NCBI GenBank assembly: GCA_003427395.1
Contig: BFEA01000105.1
Location: forward strand, 2,943,073-3,007,072
Direction of reading: 5' to 3'
From: Chara braunii
Taxonomy: Eukaryota > Streptophyta > Charophyceae > Charales > Characeae
Length of the DNA: 64,000 nucleotides
Part shown: positions 35,331-45,357 of the stretch, in pieces
How positions within the stretch are numbered: the stretch's first letter is position 1
How the letters are laid out: each line of letters begins with the position of its first letter
Position numbers and translations under genes: made by a program
The notes under the pieces: model-generated
Seen by the model: the letters and a program-made list of their open reading frames with translations, nothing else
Databases searched by the model: none
What the model was told of the DNA's origin: nothing

Positions 35331-36165
35331 ACCGCTAATACATGGCCCCAACCTTGCAGTCCGAAACTTGTCGCCACAAGAAAACGAGGCCGAAACGTCA
35401 AACGCTGGGCCGGGTGGCGTTTTAGTTTCGTGCTTCCAGAATTCCAGGCGTCAGGCTCGCAGCCCAGGTGCCCATGTAACATTGTCGTTGCACGTACTCA
35501 TTCTGAATAGACGCTCATCCCATGTCTATTTGGAATACCTGCGCCTTGGGTGAGTGCTCTGTGGGGTTTCACTCACCCCACTGGTTCTTATCTGCATTGT
35601 ATCTGGTCTAGCTGTGGCGATGAGGTTGTGGAGCTTCCGGGGAGTACAAGAAGCCACCATCGTCTATGCTACTCTTGGACTGTGGAAAAACTCACACTGA
35701 CGGGGGAGTGTGAGAAACCTCCGAGCCAAAATCACCCGTTGCAGGTGGGGAGACACGCGGTTATGTGGGTACTCACCACACCATGTTTTCCCAGTGTTTT
35801 CTTCTGTACCCAAACGCTTGCCCCATCTATTCTGGGTCGGGGGTTGCCTGGTTGCTCCTTTGCGCCAGCAAATTATCAGACGAGAGGAGGCACATTGGGT
35901 TTTGTCAGAAAGGCTGGGTGAGAGTGAGTGCAGCCACGCAGCACTCACCAAAACTGTGGTGGGTGCGTATTGCATCACAGTTTCCAGGGGACCATTTCAG
36001 GCAGCCCTAACCTGGCTGAAGAGGTCTGGTTGGGGTCTATTTATACATACATCTGTTTGATAGAGACTCCGTGCCGAATGGCCAGCTGTACAGCTTCCCG
36101 CAGATAGACGGAGCCTGAGCAACAGTAGAGCCGACCTCTAGCTCGAGGGCCTTCCTCTCGCTATG
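35331..36165. other. Mixed sequence without supported gene
   Basis: Balanced composition with several GTGAGT and ACTCACC motifs, which could be splice sites or repeat ends. Overlapping frames of 72-123 codons on both strands carry no recognisable domain. Nothing can be annotated with confidence. Confidence 0.35.
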
Positions 36166-36287
36166 GGCCTGGCTGCACTACTCTCTAAATGCGCAGAATG
36201 AGAACGAATCCACCGCTTGAACATGGAAAGACACATTGCCATTTTCTTTGTCTATTGTGCATGTGCAGAGTAGTGCAGCGAGGCGCT
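36166..36287 (-). mobile_element. Family A foldback, copy A1
   Basis: Family A is about 120-130 bp. Both ends are GGGCCTCGCTSCACTACTC-like inverted repeats. The interior (in the defined sense) contains CATGCACAAAAGACAAAAAT, GTGTATCTTTCCATGTTCTA and GCGGAAGATTCATTCTCATT, then TTTGCACATTT. A1 is the leftmost copy and is in reverse orientation. Both of its arms carry G at the variable position (GCTGCACTACTC). Confidence 0.75.
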
Positions 36288-36839
36288 ATAGCCCACTGGA
36301 CGATTCTCAGCCTTCTATCCGGAGTGATGACTCCATCACTGGGGAAATGTCCTCCGACAGGACATTTCTGTATTGTCTGTCGAAGGGCACACTCTCATCA
36401 CACGTGACAGGGCGTTCAAATTTCCGGGCATCAGAGGTTCGGGTGGAGGGTGTGGACCAGCGGGGGGGCCAGCTGGGCCATTGCGATGGACTGAGATAAC
36501 AGCGTGGGAGTGAGAGGGATCCGCTACCTAGGCCTTCCATAAATGCGACTGCAATATGTGGTGGTTGGGGGCTGTGCCGAACAGCGAACTCCTCGCCGTG
36601 TTGTCCGACAAGGGAGGGAGGGAGAGGGAGGAGGAGGGCCAAAAAAGGAGGGGGAATTGGACGGAAAAGGCCCGGCAGGCAAAATCAAGAAACGCGGAGA
36701 ACGTTGACGGACTCACAGAGTCAAAGGCTGAGCGGCAGGAGTGGCAGTAAGAACGCGGAAGAAAAGAGTAGGCCGAAAAGTAGCAGTAAAGAGTAGTAAT
36801 AGGAGGAAGGGAAAAAAAAGTAGGAGTAATAATAGGGAG

Positions 36840-37480
36840 GAAGAGCGCCACATTGCGAATATTTCACTTGGGCGAAGGGTTTTTAAAGTCGGCGCCTTTC
36901 GAGCTCGGTTTCGGTTTCTCGGTTTCTTGGCGGCATCCGTGGCTCTCCAAGAAAGGGAGAGAGCGCCCAGCCGGGGAGGGGGGACGGCGGAGGGGGGAGG
37001 GGGGCCGGGGGCGGGCGCCGAGCCTAGCCGAGCTGGCCTGAGCTCGAGCCGAGCTGTCCGTCCGAGCGCGAGGTGAGCTGAAACACACACCGGCGCGCGG
37101 GCGAGCGAGCGAAGTGTTCTTGCCCGATTCCCGCCGTCGCCTCCGCGTTCAGCTTTCTTGCTCCCGCTCCCAGTGCTAACAAGCCAACGACGGGCAACTG
37201 GCGTGGGGCGTGAGCTGAGTCTCTCTACCGTAGTAGTAGCTGTGTGATCCACCGACCGACCGACCAACCAACGTCTGGCCTCTTCTTTCGGCGAGGCCGC
37301 TGCCGTGCTCCCATGTAACCGACCGTCGTGCTTCTAGGCTCGACTGCCCCCCTATCTCTGGTTGGCTGACTGCTTGTGAATTTGCGGGAGTGTCGCGCGA
37401 ACAGGATGAGCAAGGGCGGGGGCGGGCGCGCTGGCAGGTGACAGGGGGGGCGGGGGCGGGGGCGGGTGCGGGTAACAAGG
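36840..37480. promoter_or_regulatory. CpG-rich region, possible promoter or first exon
   Basis: The most GC-rich part of the window, dense in CpG (for example GCGCGCGGGCGAGCGAGCGA near 37091). It is followed by a GA tract, then by a pyrimidine-rich leader-like region. A donor-like CGAG|GTGAGC lies at about 37071. I recognise no coding exon, so a gene 5' region is inferred from composition alone. Confidence 0.3.
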
Positions 37481-37544
37481 CTTGTAGCCGGGCCGTCGTT
37501 CTGGCGGCCATCTTGAAACACAATAGAGAGAGCGAGACAGAGAG

Positions 37545-37548
<4 letters not shown>

Positions 37549-37603
<55 letters not shown>
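37549..37603. repeat. (GA)n microsatellite
   Basis: About 25 GA units. The mixed arginine-glutamate and serine-leucine frames around it are artefacts. Confidence 0.95.
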
Positions 37604-37606
<3 letters not shown>

Positions 37607-38099
37607 AGGGTGAAGATGGCCATGGTTGTTTCTCAGGAGTATACTGAATAGAGTGTCTGCGAACGGAGAAGGCTGGTCTGTCTCGGTGGGTCATGGGGAG
37701 TCTGAGGAGAGACGAGAAGAATGTGTAATTGTTGTGGGGAGATTGATCAGGATGAGCTGGGACTGGGAAGGAGATTGGCGCCTACTTGTACAGCGTCTTT
37801 ACCCGAATAGTAAGGAGGGCGTTGGAGTGTGCCTCCAGCCTTCCCTTCCGTTTGCGTTTGCGTTTCTTTCTTGCAGACTTTGTGCGTGACTCTCATCTCG
37901 TCTTTGTCCTCCGTTCTCTGCCTGCCCGGACCTGGCATTCGCCGCCTGACTTGGTTCGGATAGATGTGCGTGCCTCCTCGCCGCCGCATTTGCTGTGCGG
38001 CGTACTCCTCTGACTGCCCTCCTCTCTTTCATTCCAGCTTCGGTTTTGCTACGGAGTAGTGCCGTGCTGGCTCTTGGTCCCTTTCTGAGTATCTTTCTT

Positions 38100-38560
38100 C
38101 ACTCAACTCTTCTCGCTCACTCATTCACTCACTCTCCCTCTCACAGCTCTCTTTAGCCCCGTCTCTGCGTCCTGCAGCTTTTCACACGTTGAAGGAACAC
38201 TCCCGCCCCCCACTTGTCGTTTTCTGAATCTCTCTCTCTCTCTCCCTCTGTTTCTCTCTCTCTGTCTTTCCCTCTGTTTTCCTCTCTCTCCCAAGCTCGT
38301 TCGTCTTCTACCACGTCATTATCTCTCTCCCTCTCTCTCTCTCTTTCTTTACACACAACACATCATACTCTCATGTCTCTTTCTGATAGAGCGGCATCTG
38401 CCGCCTCGTAAACTCCTCTCGTATTGTACACCGTTTGCTGTTTTCTCTCTCCGTCCTCTTTCACTTCTCTCTGTCTCTCTCTCTTTCTCTCTCTTTGCCT
38501 CTGTCTCTCTGCATTTTCCTTCTTTGTCCAATCACCTCTTCGCGCTTGTTCTGCTTTGCC
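38100..38560. repeat. Pyrimidine-rich CT low-complexity stretch
   Basis: CTCTCT, CTGT and CCCTCTGTTT tracts with few purines. It could be a leader or intron of a gene starting in the CpG-rich region to its left, but nothing proves that. Confidence 0.7.
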
Positions 38561-38890
38561 GTGAGTTCTGGCATTTGCCTTTCGGTTTACCTGACGGAGG
38601 ATTGCAGTGGAGACGGTGGCTCTCTGAGGGGTCCATCAATTTGCGTCAATTGGTGCTGCTCTGCACCCCAGTTGGTGTAATTTTGTTGGCGGCCCAAGCA
38701 AAGACTAATCACCGGATAATCGCCGGAAAAGGCGGAAGGAAACGGACGAAGTGGCGCCCACGTGTTGTCTCCGTCCTCGGACTGCGCCATCTGTACGTTC
38801 ATGCCCCCTCTTCTTCTTTCTCTTCTTTTTAATAATGTTTTTTGTGTTCTGTATGTTCATGCGTCTCTAACGTGCCGCAATACTCCTTAG
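38561..38890. other. Balanced-composition stretch, no recognised product
   Basis: Overlapping frames on both strands (102 codons plus, 71 codons minus) are free of simple repeats but show no domain. It could hold an exon of a gene whose 5' region is at 36.8-38.5 kb. Confidence 0.25.
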
Positions 38891-38895
38891 CTCTC

Positions 38896-38904
38896 TCTTT
38901 CTCT

Positions 38905-38957
<53 letters not shown>
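38896..38957. repeat. (CT)n(GT)n microsatellite
   Basis: Short CT tract followed by about 25 GT units. Confidence 0.95.
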
Positions 38958-38959
<2 letters not shown>

Positions 38960-39118
38960 GGTGGGAATTCGGACCGTCGCCGGATTTCTTTCAACCGTGC
39001 TAGCGGGTGATGTTTAATGCCTTGTCTTGATGCTTTTCGACGGCGAGGAAATCCCACACTTCTTCTCTTCTTGTTCTTGTTTTTTTTTTTTTTTTTTTTT
39101 TTTTGTAGTTCATTGTTG

Positions 39119-39119
39119 N
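39119..39119. other. Single ambiguous base (N)
   Basis: Lies just after a run of about 26 T (39079-39104), consistent with base-calling or consensus trouble at a homopolymer. Confidence 0.95.
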
Positions 39120-39388
39120 CGCCGTCATGATATGGGTGTATATCTGACACTTTCTCTTTATTTTCGGTCACCATTCCTGCTGTCCTGTTGTATCTCCGTT
39201 GGTTGCCCAGCATGGGATGATGATCTTTTTCCTCCTCCCTCCTTTCTGTGTTACCCTCACTCGTCGGACAACTTGCCAGTGTGCCCCTGCTCGTTGCTCT
39301 TTTGTCGTTTTGTTTTCTTACCTACCCCTCCGTCAGCATGTGGTTTCTTTGTTATCCGACCTCCTCCGTGAGCATGTGTCGTTTCTTG

Positions 39389-39530
39389 TTTTCCCGCCAT
39401 CTTTCTTTCCTGAATGGTCGTTTTTTTTTTTTTCTTTCTTTTTATCCCTCTTGTTTTCCCGCCATCTTTCTTTCCTGAATGGTCGTTTTTTTTTTTTTCT
39501 TTCTTTTGTTTCCTTGTCGTAGCCTACCTG
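39389..39530. repeat. Tandem duplication, 70-bp period
   Basis: Two nearly identical units begin GTTTTCCCGCCATCTTTCTT at 39389 and 39459, each ending in a T-tract and TTTCTTTC. This is a recent local duplication. Confidence 0.9.
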
Positions 39531-40023
39531 AGCAAGAACCCGCTTAATTGGTCTTTTTTTTATTTATTTATTTTTTATTTTAAACAACTGTGCTCATTAG
39601 TTGGTCATTCCAACCTGCGTTAGAAAATAAGTCTCTTTGTTCTTGTGGCGATTTTTTGTTGCGCCGGTGTCGCCCGGGAGGGCTATTATTTCTTCTTGTA
39701 CTAGGCTGTTCTCTCTCTCTACTCGTACTTGGAGCGCGCCACGGCAGGCCGTGCAGGGTTCTGGCTTGTACTTGGTCACGAGTGTGCGCTAGGTGCATCT
39801 GCGCACGGACGAACATGCACGTCCGTGCTAATGCTAGTCGGTCTGTACGTATGTCTCTCTCTGGAGATGCCATGCCTTGGCCACGTGGCAGCAAGATAGC
39901 GGATGTCAAGAAGGAAGCCGACCAGGGTGGCAAGAAGAGGAAAGAAGGATTGCGCGGGGTTCAAGCAGGAGGCGGCTGATGACGTCAATGTTTGTAAGGA
40001 ATCGAAAGGAAGAAGAATGGTCA

Positions 40024-40147
40024 TCGCTCCACTACTCTCCATATGCGCAAACGACAAAAACTATGGCTGTGTATCTTCCCAGGTTCCAGTGGAGGATTCA
40101 GTCTCAGTCTCATTTACCACATTTGCAGAGGAGTGGGGCGAGGCCCA
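40024..40147 (+). mobile_element. Family A foldback, copy A2
   Basis: Left end CGCTCCACTACTCTCCATATG and right end GCAGAGGAGTGGGGCGAGGC (partial). The interior has AACGACAAAAACTATGGCTG, GTGTATCTTCCCAGGTTCCA and GGAGGATTCAGTCTC, a diverged form of the family core. Confidence 0.75.
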
Positions 40148-40187
40148 TTGTGTCCACTATTAGGTGGTCGAGCACGGGGTGACCTTT

Positions 40188-40250
40188 CGTCCTCGAGATT
40201 GCCGCCCACTGCATTGTCGCACAATGCAGTGGGCGGCAATCTGGAGGACG
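40188..40250. repeat. Near-perfect 29-bp inverted repeat, 3-base loop
   Basis: Arms GTCCTCGAGATTGCCGCCCA... and its complement meet at ACTGCATTGT-CGC-ACAATGCAGT. One mismatch is visible in the 29-bp arms (CGAG against TGGA). It would form a very stable stem-loop as RNA or cruciform DNA. Confidence 0.85.
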
Positions 40251-40350
40251 CAAGGCCGTCGCACGCTCATTGTGCTGGGCCGAGCGCTGGGATTTCGACT
40301 CGCTTAGGTGATGATCGGGTTCGGAGGTAAAAGAAAGATTCTGTCAGCAA

Positions 40351-40411
40351 GACGGTGCGACAGCGCATTGTCGCACTGCAACGCTATTGTGCTGGAGCGC
40401 TGTCGCACCGT
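40351..40411. repeat. Inverted repeat with 15-bp perfect arms
   Basis: ACGGTGCGACAGCGC and GCGCTGTCGCACCGT enclose about 31 bases that themselves contain CATTGTCGCAC, a motif also found at the loop of the hairpin at 40188. Confidence 0.8.
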
Positions 40412-40632
40412 GGTGCTGTGAGTATGTGTACGTTCGATAGAATCGATACCGATCATCACATCGGCGAGTCGGAATCAGATGTTGAATGGCAAGGAGAGAG
40501 AGAGGGGAGGCGGGAGGGGGGAGGGGGGAGGGGAAAAAGGGGGGGCGGAGAGGTCGTAGGCGCATATCCTGCCACGGAGAAGTAGCGACTCTTATTAGCG
40601 CGACTATGTAGCCGCCCTGTCGGAAGGAGTTC

Positions 40633-40690
40633 GTCTGTCTGTCTGTGTGTCTGTCTGTCTGTCTGTCTCTATCTCTCTCGTTCTCTTGAT
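40633..40690. repeat. (TCTG)n then CT-rich simple repeat
   Basis: Repeated GTCTGTCTGTCTG units followed by TATCTCTCTC. Confidence 0.9.
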
Positions 40691-41284
40691 CTGTTTGCTA
40701 CTGTAGTACTCTCTCGCCCTCTCCCCAACTGCTTATCTGTCTCTGTGTGGCTGTCTGTCGGTACATCTATCCTGCTTAGTGTTGTGCGGCTGGTTTGGCA
40801 GATCGGTGCGCATAATTGTGAATTATGGAGGACGCTCCCGTTAAACATTGATGTGGGGATGATGCTGTTCTTGTGAACATCTTCTTTGCTCGGGTAGCCT
40901 GCCCCGCAAGCCCAGGTAGCGGCTGCTATACTCGTCAGGTCTCTCCGCCTGATGGTCTGATACTGACCAGTGGTTCTCTTGGGATGTCTGTGGGCATGTG
41001 TTTGTGTTCCGTCTCTACTGGTTGCTTGTCACGCTGAAGCCAAGCAGGGCCAGGCGGAGGAGGAAAACTGGCCTGATGGCGAAGTGGTTACACAAGATTT
41101 TTAGGAAAAAGGTGTCGCCAGACCATGCCAAGGTACGCATTGCAGGGTTGTTTTTCTTTTTCTTCTTTTTTGCTTGATTTCCCTTCTTGAACTTAGTCCT
41201 CTCTTGGTGGATGGTGGAGGGAAAGAGGGAAAGAGAAACGAAAGTCCACTCACGCGCAAGACGTATGTGTGTGGGCGGACATAT

Positions 41285-41287
<3 letters not shown>

Positions 41288-41353
<66 letters not shown>
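41288..41353. repeat. (GA)n microsatellite
   Basis: About 33 GA units. Confidence 0.95.
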
Positions 41354-41354
<1 letters not shown>

Positions 41355-41677
41355 GGTCGATGCAGCTGGGTGTTGGTCTCGTTCGTGGGAGCAGGATGAA
41401 CGTAGAGTGCAGGCCGGTGACGACGACCATCTTGGGAGCGAGCGATCAGTCGAATGTTAGGCCCGCATTCTCCTCTTTTCTCGACCTCCTTTTATCTCTC
41501 TCCCGTTTGTGTGTATGGCGCAAGTGATCTATCGCTTCGGACTTGTTCGTAAGCGTCTCCGCGAACTACCAATTTTTTAGTCAATTGAAATTCCATTCTC
41601 AGACCCCCTCTCCTGCGAGCGTGAGCGCGAGCGAGCGAGCGGGCGCGCGCTTGCGTAACACACACACATTCACACAC

Positions 41678-41680
<3 letters not shown>

Positions 41681-41751
<71 letters not shown>
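41681..41751. repeat. (GA)n microsatellite
   Basis: About 35 GA units, preceded by a short CACACACATTCACACAC stretch. Confidence 0.95.
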
Positions 41752-41752
<1 letters not shown>

Positions 41753-42449
41753 CTACGGGTAGGCGAGCCAGCTATGGTGGCCTTCTTACGGTCGGTGAAC
41801 ATAGAGTTTTCCTGGTAGTGTACGTTTTCTCCAAGATGATCTTGTCAGACAATGGTGAGTACTTTCCATCCCGCGCGTATGCCGTGCATCTCCTCTCTAC
41901 GTTAACTTGTTTGTCTCTTTCTGTTTTCTTTTTTTGTTTCCTTTCTTCTGTTTCTTCTTAACGGGACGCTGTTTCTCGTCATGAAAGATGCAATGCAGAC
42001 GTGATTCGCGCGTCTCTCTTTGGTTCGTTCCTGATTTTCTTTCCTTTTGCTGATTGATAAAAAAACATAGCTAGCGTAGATAGACAGGAGCCAAGTTAAA
42101 ACTGTAGTAGAGGCCGTAACACACGCGAGGGACAATGGGTGCAGTAGGGTAAGTTTGCAAGGGAAAAAAAAAGGGCAAATTAGCAACATCCCTTGCTTGG
42201 TACCGAAAATAAAGAAACGAAAAGAAAAAAGAAAAAACAACCATATTGCTTCGTTGGGTGAAAGAGAGAAACAGACGGTCATTATTTCTTGATTGACGAC
42301 TTTGTGGGATTTAAAGCCGCGCCCGGAAATTTGCGGACGCCAATCAGAATATACAGAGAACTGATTGTTCTCCCGAAAACGAAAAAGGGGATACAAAATT
42401 CGCCATCAAAAAATAAAAAGTGGAAGGAAGGCAAATCAAAGAGCCTCTG

Positions 42450-42576
42450 GAGTATGGCGTGTTAACTACTCATCACATGCTTGCAAACAAAAAATATGGA
42501 GGTGTATCTTTCCATGTTCTAGCGAAAGATTCATTCTCATTTTTGCACATTTGGTGAGTAGTGGAGCGAGGCCTCT
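42450..42576 (+). mobile_element. Family A foldback, copy A3
   Basis: Well preserved interior (GTGTATCTTTCCATGTTCTA, GAAAGATTCATTCTCATT) and right end GTGAGTAGTGGAGCGAGGCC. The left terminus is degraded to GTTAACTACTCATCACATG. Confidence 0.75.
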
Positions 42577-42636
42577 CGACTTGCAAACCAGTCATCGAAG
42601 TTGGACGGAACTGTGAGTTATAAACGCGCTTTGTGG

Positions 42637-42683
42637 CACAGGAGGTTTTTTTTTTTTTTTTTTTCCCCCTCCGAACACAGGAG
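42637..42683 (-). mobile_element. Poly(A) insertion with 8-bp duplication
   Basis: CACAGGAG occurs at 42637-42644 and 42676-42683. Between them, on the minus strand, is a short GC-rich stub (TTCGGAGGGGG) followed by about 23 A. The layout fits LINE-type target-primed insertion of a severely truncated A-tailed RNA. Confidence 0.5.
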
Positions 42684-42895
42684 AGGATTTGGTGACCCGC
42701 CGTTGATTTCCTCCCCCCCCCCCCCCCCTTCTCCCTCCCTCCTCAGTCGGTTCTCAGTTCAGGGTAAGGTCGACGAGGGATGGCCCTCCCCTGCCGGAAA
42801 CGTAGCCCCTCCTTCACTTCAAGAATACCCTTAAGCTATACCATCCAAGAATTGTGGTTTTGCGCCATCGGGAAGAAAACCTTGTTGTATCGCAG

Positions 42896-42965
42896 ATCTG
42901 TGCGCACAACACAGAGCGCTGTGTGCGCTGTGTGCGGCCTGTGAACGCTCTGTGCGGCCTGTGGT
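42896..42965. repeat. GCTGTGTGCG short tandem and inverted repeats
   Basis: Repeats of CTGTGTGCGGCCTGTG and GCGCACAACACAGAGCGCTG. Small hairpins are possible. Confidence 0.5.
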
Positions 42966-43184
42966 CTTTGAATTCTGGACAATGTGATATCTTTTTTTAT
43001 TTATTTATTTATTGAAGAGATCTTTTTTCTTTTTTCTTGCCTAGCGCTCTCTGAGGGTTTTCGGGTGTTATACGGCTGTTTGATCTTTGATGGTTTTTGT
43101 TTTGGTCGTGATTTTTCGGACGTGATGAACGATTCTTTTTTTTTTTTTTTCCTGATGCACGGCAGAGCCAGAATCAGTGTGAAC

Positions 43185-43331
43185 GGGCTTCGCTACACTC
43201 CACATCATTATAGAAGGATCTGGACCTTGCAATCGGTTGGATACATTCAAAATGTTGGATCGGTTCAAATGTCTGTCGTCCATGACAGAGTCCGATACAC
43301 ACTTGCGAAAGTTGAGGAGTGGAGCGAGGCG
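43185..43331. mobile_element. Family I foldback, copy I1
   Basis: Left end GGGCTTCGCTACACTCCACA and right end GAGGAGTGGAGCGAGGCGG form the terminal inverted repeat, similar to family A ends. The interior differs from family A and has GGATACATTCAAAATGTTGG, a motif shared by other family I members. Confidence 0.5.
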
Positions 43332-43365
43332 GTTGAACATCTCGCTTTCGTCTCGTCTCGTCTAT

Positions 43366-43517
43366 GGGCCTGGCTCCACTCCAAAACACTCTGTATGCAG
43401 CGGGAGCTCATAACCGTCCAGATACATTTCAAATGTTGGACTCCAACAAACGCACGTGGTCTAAAACGGCGTACAAATGCGTACAGAGTGTTGAGTAGTG
43501 AGTAGTGCAATTAGGCC
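43366..43517. mobile_element. Family I foldback, copy I2
   Basis: Left end GGGCCTGGCTCCACTCC, right end TAGTGCAATTAGGCCC, with a strong inner stem AACACTCTGTA / TACAGAGTGTT and the interior motif ACATTTCAAATGTTGG. Confidence 0.5.
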
Positions 43518-43527
43518 CTAGGGGCCT

Positions 43528-43605
43528 CGGGCCTCGCGCCACTACTCTCGACATGCACAAAGGACAAAAATCATGGGGGTGTATCCTTCCATATTCTTGC
43601 GGAAT
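43528..43605 (+). mobile_element. Family A foldback, copy A5 (right half missing)
   Basis: Left half intact: GGGCCTCGCGCCACTACTCT, CATGCACAAAGGACAAAAAT and GTGTATCCTTCCATATTCTT, then GCGGAA before unrelated CGGCGCATCGGCG repeats. The right arm is absent. Confidence 0.65.
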
Positions 43606-43690
43606 TTCCGCCGCGCATCGGCGCATCGGCACAGAGTCGCTAGCCTCAGCCTCATCGTGCCTATCGCGCCGTCTCCCGCGCAGTGTCCGC

Positions 43691-43762
43691 TACTGACGTA
43701 ATATATATATCGTCACAAACAGAATATATATTTATTTATTTATTTACTGACGTAATATATAC
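43691..43762. repeat. 17-bp direct repeat ACTGACGTAATATATA flanking TTTA repeat
   Basis: TACTGACGTAATATATA occurs at about 43691 and 43745, separated by ATCGTCACAAACAG and a TTTA tetranucleotide tract. It contains TGACGT, a core bound by many bZIP factors, but two copies alone do not prove regulation. Confidence 0.5.
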
Positions 43763-43807
43763 CTCTGCCGAGAGTTCTCATCAAGAAAAAGAACTGCTGG
43801 AGCGTTT

Positions 43808-43916
43808 TACCGTCTTCCCCCGAACACAACGCACCCTCATCTTGGCTGTACCGGACCGGAAATATAGCTTGCATACGTTCAATTTCAGGGTGCGTTATGT
43901 TCGGGGGAAGACGGTA
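43808..43916. mobile_element. Family D foldback, copy D1
   Basis: Left arm TACCGTCTTCCCCCGAACAC / AACGCACCCT and right arm AGGGTGCGTTATG / TTCGGGGGAAGACGGTA pair over about 30 bp. The arm variants CCGTC and GCACCCT are present on both arms. Copy D2 has CCTTC and GTACGG on both arms instead. Confidence 0.8.
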
Positions 43917-43973
43917 GTCGTACGTATTGGTTCATTGGGCACGGTAGTCGTACGTATTGGTTCATTGGGCATG
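43914..43973. repeat. 30-bp tandem repeat, two units
   Basis: ACGGTAGTCGTACGTATTGG plus TTCATTGGGC is repeated exactly twice, starting at the right end of D1. Confidence 0.9.
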
Positions 43974-44151
43974 GCCGCATCCGTCACCAAAAAAAAGAAA
44001 ATTGCACAAAAGACACAATTTGTGAGAGCTGAAGCGAGGCCCATTGAGCGATATAGAGGCCAAGCAAGGAATCGGTTGTTTTGAAGCGTTCGCAAGAAAA
44101 AGAGCGCTGCCTCAACTCAGTTACTCCCAGATGGGCAGCAGCACGGAGTAT

Positions 44152-44273
44152 AGGCCTCCGCTCCACTACTCACCACGTGCAAAAAAGACGAAAAAATATG
44201 CCGTGTATCTTCCCATGATCTAGCGGAAGATTCATTCTCATTTTGCACATTTCGTGAGTAGCGGAGCGAGGGC
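44152..44273 (+). mobile_element. Family A foldback, copy A6
   Basis: GGCCTCCGCTCCACTACTCA, GTGTATCTTCCCATGATCTA, GCGGAAGATTCATTCTCATT, TTTGCACATTTCGTGAGTAG. Nearly full length, both arms with C at the GCTCC position. Confidence 0.85.
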
Positions 44274-44344
44274 GATATACTTCTGCCGCCTTTGCCTTTC
44301 AGCTGTCCAAGTAAAAAACCCACATGAGCATATGCATAGACGCA

Positions 44345-44468
44345 TTGCCTTTGCTTACCACTCGTCCAAATACAGAAAAGACGAAATATGGCGGTTGTAT
44401 ATTTCCATCCTTCAGCGGAAGATTCATTCTCATTTTCCACATTTGGTGACTGGTGCGGCGAGGCCCAT
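44345..44468 (+). mobile_element. Family A foldback, copy A7
   Basis: The interior (AGAAAAGACGAAATATGGCG, CAGCGGAAGATTCATTCTCA) and right end GACTGGTGCGGCGAGGCCCA are clear. The left terminus is diverged (TTGCCTTTGCTTACCACTCG). Confidence 0.75.
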
Positions 44469-44540
44469 ATACCCGCAGGCTTGCTTCTGCCTGCTATAGA
44501 GATGGCGGTGGGGTTGTGTGGGGTGCTGCCGCTTTGACAT

Positions 44541-44691
44541 AGGGCATACTCGCACTGGGACCTTTTTGATTTATCTACGGACGTACGTGCCCTCAGATGC
44601 AGATGGACGTACTTGAGGTCAGATGTATCCAGGTCTGGCCGTTAGTGCAGTCTGGTACACGTAAGATAGAGCTTTTGTGTGAGTATGCTCT
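44541..44691. mobile_element. Family F foldback, copy F1
   Basis: Terminal inverted repeat AGGGCATACTCGCACTGG (left) and TTGTGTGAGTATGCTCT (right). The interior has a CCAGGTCTGGCCG segment resembling the CCCGGACCTGG interior of F3. Confidence 0.7.
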
Positions 44692-44843
44692 AAAGAGTGG
44701 CATGCGTTGTATTTTTCTCTTGACATTTATTTTACTAATGCGACGAGGCGAACTCGCTGGCCCCTCACCCTCCCCCTTCTCCTCCCCCCCTCCGCCCCCC
44801 CAAATAAATAAATAAAAATAGAAAATGAAAAAATACGTTGCCA

Positions 44844-45140
44844 TAGGCTTTTCCGGACATCACATCTGCGTTCAAAAATTGGATCGATACAGAGGGCGTA
44901 TTCATACTAGCGCTATCGTATCTGCGTTCAAAAATTGGAACGATACAGAGGGCGTATTCACACTAGCAATATCGTAAGCGTATCTGACGGCATATACGGC
45001 CGGACCCGTATGCATGCGACCGCAATACCGTCCGGAAATAAGTAAAAAAGTGATTGTGTGAGTATGCCCCGAAAGAAGTATAGCATGCCCTCTGTGTATG
45101 TTTTTTTAGTACGTCACTAAGAAATCGAGAAATGGTCCGA
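44844..45140 (+). pseudogene. U6 snRNA copy split by a family F element
   Basis: The 5' portion (TTTTCCGGACATC, then AAAATTGGAACGATACAGAG, an exact 20-base match to the conserved U6 centre as I know it) is interrupted at 44948-45070 by a family F foldback. U6 resumes as AGAAGTATAGCATGCCCTCT and ends AAATCGAGAAATGGTCC (45122-45138), the plant-type U6 3' end. The 56 bp covering the U6-F junction is duplicated upstream (44864-44919) with one U6 mismatch. It could not give functional U6. Confidence 0.7.
44948..45070. mobile_element. Family F foldback, copy F2, inside U6
   Basis: Ends AGGGCGTATTCACACTAGC and TGTGTGAGTATGCCCC, with GGCATATACGGCCGGACCCG in the middle. It interrupts the U6 copy between the CAGAG and AAGATTAGC positions, so it inserted after the U6 copy existed. 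Confidence 0.75.
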
Positions 45141-45357
45141 AAGAAGTACAAAGGAAGAACAAGTCGTGGCCATTGTATTAATGCTAATATAATACTGTAA
45201 CATTATTATGCGTCCGTAAACAGAGCAAAAGCCCGAATGTACTCCAAATGGGCCCTCGCTGCGCTAACTCTAAACTCGCGAGAATCTTGAACAAGAGTTG
45301 TTCGAGCGTTGTCCGGCTCTCAAAAATGGCTTTCTTGCCCTTGTCGCTGCACTTAGG

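Noticed and set aside
43691-43762. TGACGTAA repeats as a regulatory element
   Set aside because: The two copies are part of a 17-bp direct repeat around a TTTA microsatellite. No gene is nearby to regulate.
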